Of a DNA stretch of 64,000 nt, positions 42,172 through 54,269 are shown in pieces. The stretch spans positions 100,907,417 through 100,971,416 of the forward strand of contig NC_077222.1 of the NCBI RefSeq assembly GCF_024763615.1, given 5' to 3'. Position numbers and translations under genes: made by a program. Every line of letters starts with the position of its first letter. Within the stretch, counting starts at the first letter, position 1. Under the pieces are notes generated by a model. It saw only the letters and a list, made by a program, of their open reading frames with translations. It had not been told where the DNA came from and searched no databases. This stretch comes from Phlebotomus papatasi (Eukaryota > Arthropoda > Insecta > Diptera > Psychodidae).

Positions 42172-42860
42172 TTGCCTGGAACCCTCAAAATGGACCACTA
42201 TAGTGTCATTATAAAGAAGAATCAGTTCAATTTAAATGGTTTGATGAAAGGCATTCTTATTAATTCCTTATTAATTGCGTATAATTTTCTCTCCAGAAGT
42301 ATACGCCAAAGTGTTAATCTCTTTGAAATGACAGAGTTGATAACAGTATCACTGTTTGGATAAGCAAGGATCGCTTTCGTTCAAGTACTTTTGGTTATTA
42401 TTAATCGTGTCGAGGCCTAAAATCAAGTTTGTCTTACCCAAAAACGGGCACGTCAATGGCAAGCGGACTTGTCGACATCAAGTCCCCTGTTCCGCATGAA
42501 GCAGGGGACAACGGACAAATACATGTTTGTCCGTTAAGGATGTTTTTGGTGAAAAGCATCCTTAATAATTCCTAGTTAATTACTTATAGTTTTCCGGCCC
42601 GAAGTGTACGCTTAAGTGTTAATCCCTTTGAAAGGTTCGAATTGTTGTATCACTGCCTTCTAAGTCTAAATGGATCACTATAGTGACTATTGTGATATTT
42701 CAAGAAAGGATCTCTTTCATTCAAGTACTTTGATGAAAGGCATCCTCTTGAACTACGATTCTTTTTGGAAGGATTCTGGGGAAACCGTTTATTACTCACG
42801 ATTCGATGAGGATTTGAATTTCGAGGATTTGAAATTCCATCGATTTCAGACTTGCACGTG
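42172..42860. repeat. Degenerate imperfect tandem duplication
   Basis: Blocks recur in order: GGACCACTATAGTG / GGATCACTATAGTG, TTTGATGAAAGGCAT (at ~42240 and ~42730, degraded at ~42550), AAGTGTACGC/AAGTATACGC and TTCAAGTACTTT. They look like two to three copies of a ~350-bp unit. Function and class unknown. Confidence 0.45.
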
Positions 42861-43055
42861 TTGAGTAATTTCGGAAAAACTAGGGGATGAACCAGTATCG
42901 TAACCGAATTAACAATGAGTGAAAAATTTACTAATCACGCTAATCGATCGTTCCGAATACCTCTTCAGATCTGAGCGGGATAATTTAATTTTTTTCGGAA
43001 TAGGAGAGCATCTTTAAGAAATTCAATTTAGAATGCAGGAGATCAAGAGTACCGT

Positions 43056-43243
43056 AAATGCGGGTGACTTTGTCCTTCGTCGGTGATTTTGCCCCCTACT
43101 GTTCGTAATTCTAATGTGTAAGAACGGCCATAACCGATCAGATAATGGTAATATCGAATCGGTAAAGGCCATCCTTAATTGATAGAATTAAAGAAAAGCT
43201 TACGAACAGGAAGGGGCCAAAGTCGCCCACAGGACAAATTCAA
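43056..43243. repeat. Small inverted repeat (GTGACTTTG)
   Basis: GCGGGTGACTTTGTCC near 43060 is answered by GGGCCAAAGTCGCCCACAGG near 43207, with an inner GAACAG/CTGTTC pair. A short MITE is likely. Confidence 0.4.
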
Positions 43244-43806
43244 GGTAAATAACCTTTCGGACTCTTAAAATTCATTGATTCTGTTTAAAAATTAAGGACC
43301 GTCAGCCAAGGGCGTAGCCAGGACTTTAGTAAGGCGGGGGCGAAAATTTGAAGTAATGTCGGCTGGTATTTGAGAAGAATATTTTCAGATCTGAATAGGT
43401 ATTCTAAATAGGTTTTATTCGGATTTTCAAATCCAAAGATCGGTACAGTCCTCGTACCAGTACATAACACTCTGGAATACGGTTAATCCCTCTCAGTTTA
43501 AGTCTGAAACCGATGTAATTGGTAGGTCACAACCAGAATCAGACTGAAGCCCTATTTGTTTGCCTCATTGCCCCTTTTTTCAATACCTCTATATTTATTT
43601 AAAGTGTGAAGTGGTTTTAAGGTTTTGATAAATCGATTGAATATTTCTATTATGAGGATACAATTTTACAGCCGTATTGCACTTGTGAGTTGCTCTATAT
43701 CCCTGAAATATGCTTTCGATTTTCCAATTACGATTTTTGATTTTTTTTATTTAAATTTTTAAACTTGAAGTATTTCTGCAACAGCAATTTACTAATACAA
43801 GGTCTT

Positions 43807-43812
43807 TTTATT
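43807..43812 (-). terminator. Candidate poly(A) signal of the APD1-4-like gene
   Basis: AATAAA on the minus strand about 155 bp after the stop codon. Confidence 0.4.
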
Positions 43813-43966
43813 TTGAACTCTAATCCCTGTTTGATCAACATTGAATTTTAAAGCTTTACATTTTTCATGTCCAAGTCTAAAATCAATTCTTAAAAGTTTA
43901 GTTTATCTTAAAGCGGTTACCATAATGACCATTCAGGTACAAAATTTTGAGCAATAGGGTCAATAG

Positions 43967-46900
43967 TCACTGAAAAGCAAATAGAAGGATAAAGAAGGGA
44001 ACAGCTAGGACGCATAGGAGATAGATGGCTGTTCTGGGTTCACATTCAGATACAAAAACATATTCTTCATTTGACTGAGATGATTTTTCCTTCATTGGCA
44101 ATTCAAGTACTACCTTTTCGTTACTGAGGAAGTCCAATGGTAGGGAGCACTGCTCTGTGGTTTGGTTACAAACAGCCATTGGATGAGTGACGTTGTAGAT
44201 GATCTTGTGGAGATCGAATCTAACTCGAATGTAGTTCTGCTGAACCTCGTTTTCACTGTTGAAGACGAAGAAGTAATATCCGCTTCGAGGAACTCTGTTA
44301 AGGAGGGAAAAGTTAGGACTGTCTAATCTTCTAAACGGTATGGTAGGTGCTTACGTGTAGGTGATCGTATTGGCGTAGCTTGCTCCATTTATCTTGGACT
44401 CAGGCTTCCTTCGGTCACAATCTCGATGAGGTGTTAGGGGTAGGCTTAAGATCAGACCGGCACAGTTCAGTAGGGCCTCTTCACTCGATGAGAATGATGA
44501 CCAAAATTCTGAGTTTGATTTGTCATTGAGGGTGGTTTCATTGAGAACGTAGTGATGATCAGCATGTCCGTCTGGGACGAAGCCTTCTTCTAGGGCCGAA
44601 TTCTTTTCTTCGTCGTCTTGGGACAAGTCATCTCCAAAAGCTGTCTTAAAAATAATATCACGTCGTTTTCGCAGGAGAGTTTCAAATTCACTCTCAATCT
44701 CAGGATCTTTCTGTCTGTCCTTCGTGATCTTATCTCTAACACCGAAAGCCAATTTGATGTCAGATGTCGAGACTTGATCACCAACTTTTTCCACCAATTC
44801 CGTTTGCAATTCCCGAAGAATCTTCCGTCCTCTGAGTCCCATGTTTCTTAGTTTATGCAGCAATTCATCAAAGACTTCTGACGATGTCTGTGGTTTTTGT
44901 TCCCTATCTCTGTCCTCTTTGGCATGATCGTGCTTCGGGTCATTCACGAATTCCCTGTTTGATGCAACTTTTTCTGGCTCAGCATTGTCTCTTGTGTTCT
45001 CTGTTGAGATTGTCTTGTTTGGTTTTGATCTTTCGGCCTTGTACACCAATTGACTCAGTAATTCTTTCATTTCTTTTGCTGTGATATCAGAATCCTCAGA
45101 TGTCTCAGCAGACGCCTTCCTATTGCGTTTTAATGCAAATTTATTGGCATTTTCTTGTGCCACAGGATCGTGAAATGCAACCTCGGGCTTAGCTCTTTTG
45201 AGCATGTCTACACGGTTTGATGGAGCAAAATCACCTTCTTTCTGCAAAGTAATTTGACAAAAGGAATATCTGTTTATTGGATTTGAAAGTACCATTTAAC
45301 ACTCGGCAGATACACACAAAAAAAGTTTAAAAGGAAAGTAAATAGAGCTTCTCAATTCCGTTTTCATTATTGCCTAAAAAATAATAGCATTGCGTAATTC
45401 CTCTTAATGATGTTTCAAAGTTAGTGGTTTAAAATATTGTAGAAAGTGTATTTCTGAACCGATTTGTCCAAGTTTAGGTTGGTTGGAAAGGTCTTGGAAT
45501 CTTGGACAAGTCTGAATCAATCATAATCGGATTTGAGCCGGTTATGAACCTATTATAAATTTTTATCGAGAATTCAATTATATGACTTCTAAGCAGTTCT
45601 TGGAAGAGGATTCATTTCTTATCCAATTGGGGTAAATTTGAATTAGTTTGAGAGGTTCGTTTGTATGTTTCCAGAACTAGAAGCCAAACGGTTGGAGAAT
45701 ACCAATTGGTATCGTTTCGGGATACCCTAAAATTGCATTATTATCATTAACATAATCTTAATTTTCCCCCGACAACTTGTTTATCTCAAATAGGCTTAAA
45801 AAAACGCGACGTGCAATTTTTTCATTTTCTGAAGTGTCCAAAAATCCCGAAAGCCAAGATCCCGAATGGGTCAAAATCCCCAAAAAAAAAAACAAAACAA
45901 AATTAAGAAGAGCTAAAATCTTGAAAGCCAAAGTCATGAATCTAAATGCCAAAATCCTGAGAGCCAAAAATCCCGAAAGCCAAAATCCCGAATGGGTCAA
46001 AATCCCAAAAACAAAAATCCCGAAGAGCGAAAATCCTGAAAGCCAGTCTTGAATCTAAATGCCAATATTCTGAAAGCCAAAATCCCAAAAAACAAAATTA
46101 AGAAGAGCCAAAATCTTGAAAGCCAAAGTCATGAATCTAAATGCCAAAATCCTGAGAGCCAAAAATCCCGAAAGCCAAAATCCCGAATGGGTCAAAATCC
46201 CAAAAACAAAAATCCCGAAGAGCGAAAATCCTGAAAGCCAGTCTTGAATCTAAATGCCAATATTCTGAAAGCCAAAATCCCAAAAAACAAAATTAAGAAG
46301 AGCCAAAATCTTGAAAGCCAAAGTCATGAATCTAAATGCCAAAATCCTGAGAGCCAAAAATCCCGAAAGCCAAAATCCCGAATGGGTCAAAATCCCAAAA
46401 ACAAAAATCCCGAAGAGCGAAAATCCTGAAAGCCAGTCTTGAATCTAAATGCCAATATTCTGAAAGCCAAAATCCCAAAAAACAAAATTAAGAAGAGCCA
46501 AAATCTTGAAAGCCAAAGTCATGAAACTGAATGCCGAAATCTCGAAAGCCAAAATCCCGAACGGTTTGAAATGCCAAACAGCCAAAATCCTGAATGGGTC
46601 AAAATATCGGAAAACCAAAATCCCGAACACTAAAATCCTGAATATTTTAAAATTCCGAAAAACCCAATATCTCGAAAAAGCCAAAATCTCGAATTCTTAA
46701 AAGTGTCATATCTATTTCCACGACTGCATCCTTGGTTGTTGGAGGCAAAGTCCCTAATTTCTTAATTTTGTCTCTTTCAGGATTTTGACCATTCGGGATT
46801 TGGTTTTTGGGATTTAGACTTTTCGGGATTTTGATCAATTTGGGATTTCGACCCATTAGGATTTTGCCTTGTCGGGACTTCGACTTTTCGGAATTTTTGT

Positions 46901-49900
46901 AGACACTGTCATAGATCAATTAAACGTAAACCAATTTTAGTAACATGCCTTGAAAAATAACGAAATTGAGCATTCTGCAAAACTAAGATTTCAATTAGTA
47001 GAACAAATATTGAATAGTAGCGTTTCGGTAGCAATTTCTGGAATCTTATAAAAAATTTATTACAATTTTAATTTTTGAGAAATGTACGATTTTTCAGTAT
47101 TCATCATTTATTACTTAACTCGGTCTTTAATACGTTTTAGGATCAGTTAGGAATATCATCGTCGTTTTTCATTTTTTAAGTTGGGAAATTCTTCAACGTA
47201 AACTTGTTGCAAACAAAAACTTCAAACGAAAACAATCTTTTTGTTTATTACAGGTCCATCTATAAGATTATGCCCCCGGTTTTTTAGACTTGACGATATA
47301 ATATAAATTTATGAAAATTTTAAATGAAGCAAAAAATCACTAAGTGAGAACTGAAAAATTCAATTAAATAATTTTCAAACTTCAAAATACTCTTACAGTA
47401 GTATAATTTTTAAATTTTCATTATACCAACAAAGTTTGAACATCAAAATAGGATTTAAGGGGTTACATAGGTCTTTTAGGTAAAAAATAGGTCTTTTTTT
47501 CTGATAATAATTTATTGTGTTGAAAATATTTTAGAAATTCTAACTTTTGGGATATGAAAGAATAACTGTAGAACAAAATTTAAAAAAAAAATTGAAAATT
47601 CGACTGTTGGTAGCTGATTATCGGAACCATTCCTCAAAAAACAGACTTTGCGGTAGGAAGGATTTCTCCCAGTAGGTTCATCCGAAATTAAGAAACCAAA
47701 TATACTCTATTAGAGGATTAGTTGGACCCCTGGATGAACGAAGGATTTTTGAAAAAAACAAAATTTAGATTTTTTGCAAAGTTTTTGTAAAAAAGTATCA
47801 ACTTTACCCTATTTTTTAACACATTTTGTATTGTAAAAATTATTCTGATTAAAGGAAGTGCAAATTATTCGTTCAAACAGTAGATAATACTTCTCAAAAT
47901 AAGTATGCAAAATTTCAGAAAGATCGGTTCAGTAGACTCTGAGTAATCTTGACTACCGCATTGTAAAACGGTGTTTGGAGAAAAACGCGTTTAAGATTTT
48001 ACATTTACAACAATATGCCCGCGCGGGCGGAATGAATAACTAAAGGCGTCTACACATTAGGAGATATTTTCGTCAAAAATTGCGTTTTTGACAGAAATTT
48101 GACGTTTCCCCCTACAACGCTGCAGGTAATTTCCTTCAAAAAAGCAATTTTTGACAAAAATTGCTCCCAATGTGTAGAGGCCATAAAACTGCTCTACCTC
48201 CGAGAGTTTTACTCTGATTGACTTGACATTTTCAGAAAATATTTTTCAAAAAAAAGAATAAAAAATTGTTTTTTTTTAACCTGAGAGACCCATGTAACCC
48301 CTTAAAGAAATTTCAAATTCTACCCTACTTTGAAGACCCTCGTTTATCAAGGGAGTTCTTTTATCATTAATTTTAGAATTTTGCTTTTTTTCTAGAGGTT
48401 TTAATGTTTGACCTTTCTAAAGCATGTAAAATGATCAAAATCAATTAGTCCGAATCACAAAGGTCCTGGGGGTTCTAGTTTTCTGATCGTGATTTAATTT
48501 TTTCTCAGATGAAACAGCTAATTGGAACAAATGCCTATAACGCCTATAACACTCTAAGAATCAAGTAATTGTTTAAATAAAATTTTCTAAATTTCACAAA
48601 AAGTGTCTATTTTTTAATGCCTTTGATGCTTTGATTGCCTATCCGACGATGAATTAAATCGACTTACTTCCTTTTTCTCAAGCTCCAATTCAATTTCCTG
48701 GAGTTCATCCTCCTCTTCAGACGAATCGTCACCAATGTAAGCACACTCGTGAAGATGCCTATGACCTCTAATTAAGATGAGCGATGCTCCGGGCCATCTG
48801 AAATTGTTGTAGTCAATTAGTAAAATTCATAGAAAAGACCATGGTTGTTAGAGAAGATTTTCCGCACAATAAAAATGATCAAGTGCACGCGCTATCAGTT
48901 GGAGGAGTAATTAAGTACTTAAGAGATACATGATCGCAATAAAATTGAGAGCATGATGACGACGTAATTATTTCGATTCTTTTTTTCAATGGTATCAGCT
49001 GAAGTATAAAATCATAAATGGAAATTTTACGACTGTAACGGGGAGGGATGTCTGGTAGAAGAGTGCGATATTATTCCCAGGATTTTAGAAAGATCTCACC
49101 AAATGACCGTTGTATTTGATTTAATCTAATGAGTTCATGAGCCTGTTATTGCGTTTGCATCTCTAATAAAATGGCAATAAATTTATCCAAGTGCAAAATT
49201 GCACAACGTCAGAGTTAATCATTGTGTCTACACAAGTGCCATAAATTGGTTAATTTTTATCATACCTCGAACAACTGGAAACTGTAACAGTGGATCCTTT
49301 GAGAAGATAAAATCCCCAGTATTCTTTCATGTCGTCATCGAGCAGAAGATGCCGTGTCATGTTAACCGGTAATCGATCTTTGGAGATTGTTGGTAGATTT
49401 GGCATGAGAAATGCATTGAAGGAGATATTTGCCTTCACGATTTGCCTCTGAAAGTCCATTGGAATACAATAATGTGGATAATGATGTACACATGCAACAT
49501 ATTTTAAAACTTACTTGGCACCACGTCGTTGAGACTTTACTGTCGATAAGACGCATATCTGAAATTCCCAGTGGATATAGCTGGGCATCATACACACGAT
49601 ACCTAAAGCAATATTGATTTAAAAGGAATATATTAGAGGGAATATCGTTTAGCAGATTGAGAAAGATGATAAGACACGGAGATTCTAAAGCCCCCTATTT
49701 AGTGCAAAATGTTTGTCTTATATAATGTCTGAGGAGTGTGGGAAATTCTCTCAATACACATATTCGGAAAGTTATCCCAAATATCAAAGTCCGCAAGTGT
49801 ATTGACAAGCAAAATGCAACAATGTTGTTTACTTAAAATAAATTTAGTAAAATGTTGCGGAAAATGCAAGTGTGCTTTGTTTGGTAAAAAGACGATTAAC

Positions 49901-52900
49901 TTCTAAAATAAGAGACTTCATTTTTGGGGAAAATCATTATAGCTACACAATGGATAGGGGAAAGTGGAGCAGTTCAAGTTTTAATACTTTGAAAATATCT
50001 TCTTTAAAGATTATCAGGCTGAAAGGGCTAAAATGGGGAAATTTAGAATCGTTTTGGAATTGGAATTTAGGATTTTCTTATTTCTTCTTTCGATGGGCAG
50101 AGAAAAAAATGACTACGAAGAAGTACAAGCCTTATACGAGTTTTAGACCTAAGGTTAAGAGGTTTAGCCCAATTCAACCCGTTTTACTCTCAAGAGTACT
50201 TCTTTATCCATTAAAAACAGTGAGAAAATCTTTAAATTCCGAATTAGAAATGATTCCAATTTACCCAATTTTACTCGAAAGTAACGTACGGGGTATCTCA
50301 TTAATTATGATATAAAGAAAGCCTGAACATTAAAGTTGACATAAAAAATCAGGACTTTTTGACTCATGCTATCCATAGGCTTATAATGCACGATCTCACG
50401 GAAGATGCAAATATCAGTGTAATGCGGGATGAATTCGCAACTGTTAAAAAACCCAAAGAGCATTGATTCACAATCAAACAAAAATGCAAAAAAAATCCAA
50501 AAACGGTAATTTGAAAGCTCCAAAGACGAAGACGAAAGGTTAATACTACTTATTTTTTAAATTAAATATTTTCTATTAAGTAAGTTTTTTTGTTTAACTT
50601 TCAATATTTAAAAGGTATAAACACGAATATTAAGATTTGAAATTAAAACGATCGAAATTTTTAATATTTGCAAGGTAAAGCGTTTTCGAAGTTGGAGTAA
50701 GCTTTGGGAAATTTGTGATTTTCTAACTAAGCCTTTCAAATTTATTTATTTAATTTAATTATTTATTCATATCCATCTACATTAATCTAAAAGTACAAAA
50801 GTACTTAGAAAGTACGAAAGTACTTAGATTAATCTTACTTTAAAATTTTAAATTTTTAGCTCCATGATTTATCTTAAAATTGATGGGATATTGCATTGAT
50901 CACCGTGAGTCATAATTTATAAACGTTGTATACTTTATTGACAATCCGTAGGAATCTAATATCTAAAACAGATTTCCAAAAATCTTAAAAATACTTATGA
51001 TCACATTTAAATCTTACTATGTCAATTTATAAAATGTTAATGATCGCTTAACCCAAGAAGCAAAATAGCTGCCTTATAGAACCAAGTATTAAACAAGTCT
51101 TTTAGTGCACTTTTAAAAGACTTAAAGTGAGAATTTTCTGTTGAAATTCCTATAGAAGCTCTTAAGATCCTTAATAGTGCGCCACTTTACTTATAGTAAA
51201 TCTCAGTGATGGAACCAAGAGCGTTATAAGCAAATAAAAAGTTTTTTAGTTCTATAGTGCCTTACTTAAGGAATTCTATAAGACTATATTAAGAAAAAAT
51301 TGCTTCTTGGGAAGTGACGTTTACAACGAATATAGACACAAAGCAAAAGCCGTTACCACAGTTACTGATCTAGCAGACTATTTATCGAAGGTTTAAAAGT
51401 GGTCTTCAAACTAAAGGTTTAGACCAGTTTTTGTAAATCTCTAACAGGTCATTGTTTTCAAAAAATCTTGATTGATAAGAAATTACAGCAGTCAAGCACT
51501 ATTAGGGTAAAGTTGACATGTCCATATAATACGGACTTCAGGCCTTAGAGCTTAAATGCTGTAGTTTCTCAATAAGCGAGGTTTTTCAGAAAATTTTGAC
51601 ATTATTATCAATAATTAAAAATTTAAAGTAATTAGATAATTGTAGAAAATAATTGGTCCAATTGATTCTTAATATCACAATAACTGCTCCTATTTTAGAA
51701 ATCCTTTATTTTCTTAAAATGGACTTATAGTGCTATTACAATTAAAAATGAACATTTTTTTAGTACTTTACTATTTTTAATTGGTTCTGCATTATCGACA
51801 TTTCTTTGTGTTGGTTGTTATCTCTACTTTTTTCCCCATGCCTCGCTGTGCTGTGTACTAAAACCATCAAACGGTCGTGAACTTAATTTAAACTTATTTT
51901 TTCAGAACTTTTCTATAACTATTGTTTTTGAGTTAATAATCTAACTAAAGTGTCTTTAAAAAATTATAGTAAAATAATTTGTTTTATTTGATTTTGAAAA
52001 AATCGTTTTAATTATTATTAAGACTCGGACGGAGCTTCCCTCCGAAAATTTCTACTGCTTATTAAAACTTTTATTACTGAAATTACTGAAAACCGTATTA
52101 CTGTAGATATATTTGAACTTTGAATTTTTAGGGTAAGAAAGACTTTGAATATTACGTAATTAAGATATATGTTTTCGTAAATCATTTGACCATGATTATT
52201 ATTTAATGATAAGAAGAACAATGGGTAGAGCTTGAAAGCTTTTATGGTATTTAAAGCTTCTAGTACCTATGTAGAGCTTCACGGGCTGTGTATTAGTGGG
52301 TATTTTCAAATGCATACCACTGTATTTTGCACCCGTGAGTCTTGGAAAATGCCCCATAATGGTTCGTTTATCCAATAAAATCAGAATGCCGTATGGTCAA
52401 TCGAAAAAATCGTTAAATTGTTCGTAAATTTGTTCGCGACCCCAATAGGGATAAGCGGTTGAAAATGATGATAATTATAATAATTATTCCTAAATGATTG
52501 TGAATTCCTATACTGGAGACTTTCGAAATGTACGTAAAGCGTATGACCCAATATAAAATTTGTAAAAGTTTATTCTTTTTCACAAACTTTGTTCGTAACA
52601 TCATTTGTTGAGCATTGTTTTTTTTACAAACATTTAGGGTAAAGTGATATAATTTGGACATAGCGTTACAAGTTGGACATTGTTTTTTTTTTGATAAATG
52701 CAGTACAAAATTTGTTTTTAAGCACAAGGAACCAAATTATAAAACTAATGGCGCTGGCACACCTTTTCAATTGAGTGAAATTCAATCGATTGAAATTTTA
52801 CCTCTTACTCTTTCAAACTGAAATAACATATGTTTGTCTCTTTCTGTCAAATGAAGATTGAAATTTCAATTTCATTTTCAATTTGAATTTGAATTTTCAT

Positions 52901-54269
52901 TTGACAGAAAGAGATGCGTTTATCTGATTTCAGTTTGAAAGAGTGAGAGATAAAATTTCAATCGATTGAATTTCACTCAATTGAAAAGGTGTGCCGTGTG
53001 CCAGCATCATAAAGAATTAAAAATGTACAAATAAAAATGAAGTACTAAATTTATCAAGAAAAAAAGCCCTGTCCAACTTGTACCATTGTCCAACTTGTAC
53101 CACTTTACCCTATTTCCATTAAATTTCTTTATGATAGTGCTATGCTAATGTGTTTACATAATTAACCATGCAAAATTCAGAATTGTGAATATTTGCGTGC
53201 TCTACGTCTGCTCAATTTAAGGGCATAAGTTTATCTTTTAGCGCTTGAGATAATAATTGTGAACCCTTTGTGACCCGGGCTACTGTACAGAAGATTCTCA
53301 CAGATGCTTAATTTCTTTATTTGTCAGCTTGGAAAAACAAAGATTTTTTAAACATGCTTTCAAATCCTACATGTCCTAAAGGTCCAAAGTGCAGTTGTAT
53401 TATTATCTCTTAGTTTCTCAGAAATATATTTGCAAAAAGAGCGCAATTAATAGTGAAAAGTGATCTAAAATTTACTTGAATTCAGTTTGAAACTTGTTTT
53501 GTTTTTCTTAAGTTTTCCAAGGGGTGATTCATTCACTTTTTTTTAAAGTAATATAGGTTTCTGGTTTCTGGTGTTTCGCGTATGTTTTCAAGGGTTTCTC
53601 GGGTTTCACAAAACGTTTCCCAAATAATTGAATCATTCCTCAGGATTTTCTTTTTTCACAAAATATCTTTGAAAAAAGTAACTTGGCAATAGGAAATTAT
53701 TAAGTTAGAGAGTAGGGGGCATCTTATCTGAATTTATTGACTGTGTAAAAATGGTCAAATGATTCCAATATCTGTATGGCCTTGTTAGCCAATGAAACCG
53801 GTGAACTTTTGAAGTGGTAGATCAAGTTTAAAACAAATTGCGTAGAAAAAAAGCAAATAATATAGGATTTGTAAAAGACATACCTTAAATAAATTGGAAC
53901 TGAGATTAATATTCCTGGCATGATAATTCCAAGAAGAAGGAGTCTGATGACTTTTTTCGGTCCAGTCCATGATTTAGTTTTGCGTATATTCGATGTGAAT
54001 TTGAGCGAGAATCCATCTAGGATGGGATGATACAATATGAAATTTGGGAGAACAATAAAGTGAGGGCGAAATATAAATAGAATTTCTTCACAAACAACAC
54101 GAGAAAATTTTATATATCTAAAATTAAACAAAGTGTGGAAGACTTTTATCTTCAATTTAATATCAAACATCTCCTTTTGAGTGTTTGAGTTGAAGAAGAA
54201 TAAGGCTTTTCCGGAGTTATTACCTTGCAGAGGACGTAGGGATTCGGCATCACGGGACTCCATTCTCAT
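43967..54269 (-). CDS. Two-TM protein with APD1-4 (DUF4792/4793)-like domains
   Basis: Seven exons on the minus strand: 54269-54224, 54016-53884, 49602-49515, 49447-49266, 48797-48668, 45241-44355 and 44294-43967; all phases agree, total 597 residues. An N-terminal membrane helix at ~38-59 (VIRLLLLGIIMPGILISVPI) precedes a conserved lumenal/extracellular part: YRVYDAQLYPLGISDMRLID, DDDMKEYWGFYLLKGSTVTV, and RWPGASLILIRGHRHLHECA. A long acidic, lysine-rich exon (DDSSEEEDE..., many Asp/Glu/Lys) leads to VPRSGYYFFVFNSENEVQQN and a second helix at the very end (AIYLLCVLAVPFFILLFAF). The order matches insect proteins annotated with APD1-4 N and M domains (named from plant E3 ligases). No RING is present here, so ligase activity should not be assumed. 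I prefer ATG 54269; an ATG at 54263 has a better context. Introns 2 and 5 (4.3 and 3.4 kb) hold repeats. Molecular role unknown to me. Confidence 0.88.
45836..46890. repeat. Fold-back locus of ~15-bp repeats, locus 2
   Basis: Units of the CCAAAATCCCGAAAG type run forward from 45836 to ~46690 and backward (CGGGATTTTGGCC-like) from ~46780 to 46890. The gap of ~90 bp contains no unit. The unit is the same as at 26540-28250. It lies in intron 5 of the APD1-4-like gene. Confidence 0.72.
45905..46540. repeat. 195-bp higher-order tandem array inside locus 2
   Basis: A 195-bp block made of about 13 short units is repeated with identical spacing: the same 61-codon reading starts at 46049, 46244 and 46439. 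The first two are identical over the whole reading and the third diverges after about 27 codons; a partial earlier unit begins near 45905. Such identity means recent amplification. The ORFs are a by-product of 195 being divisible by three and end in stops, so no protein is claimed. Confidence 0.8.
47459..48301. mobile_element. TTAA-flanked element with GGGGTTACAT ends
   Basis: TTAA at 47455-47458 and 48302-48305 flank 843 bp with ends GGGGTTACATAGGTC and, inverted, GGGGTTACATGGGTC. No transposase ORF. It contains the nested element at 48045-48182. TTAA target use suggests piggyBac-type mobilisation. Confidence 0.75.
48045..48182. mobile_element. Short GGCGTCTACACATT MITE (nested)
   Basis: 138 bp from GGCGTCTACACATTAGGAG to CTCCCAATGTGTAGAGGCC, with inner AAAATTGCGTTTTTGACA / TGACAAAAATTGC arms. 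Same family as the broken copy around 4797-5460. Confidence 0.68.
49603..52634. other. Intron 2 of the APD1-4-like gene, mostly featureless
   Basis: AT-rich sequence. Around 49956-50160 there is a degenerate match to 16253-16360 (TTGGAATT...TTTCTTATTTC, GAAGAAGTACAAG), so an old repeat is present; single TAGGG-type ends lie at ~49956 and ~51505 without found partners. The 147-codon ORF at 49872-50315 lies over that repeat and is not a gene I recognise. Confidence 0.4.
52635..53112. mobile_element. TAGGGTAAAGTG-ended MITE with an insertion
   Basis: TAGGGTAAAGTGATATAATT (then TGGACA) at 52635 is answered by TTGTACCACTTTACCCTA ending at 53112. It contains the younger element at 52749-53007. Confidence 0.72.
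52749..53007. mobile_element. GGCACACC-type fold-back MITE (nested)
   Basis: TGGCACACCTTTTCAATTGA near 52754 pairs with TCAATTGAAAAGGTGTGCC near 52995; the arms are near-perfect to the centre (TCAATCGATTGAAATTTTA, GAAAGAGAT). ~259 bp, able to form one long hairpin. Confidence 0.8.

Larger units (their letters stand above)
40216..43966. other. Intergenic region, attacin to APD1-4-like gene
   Basis: Covered largely by the repeats at 40795-41960, 41278-41496, 42172-42860 and 43056-43243. No further gene was recognised. A GGGCGTAGCCAGGA stretch at ~43310 looks like a transposon end but has no partner that I found. Confidence 0.4.

Noticed and set aside
46049..46633. Repeated lysine/serine/proline-rich 61-64 codon ORFs
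   Set aside because: They arise from the 195-bp satellite (a multiple of three) and have no start context, splice signals or homologue.
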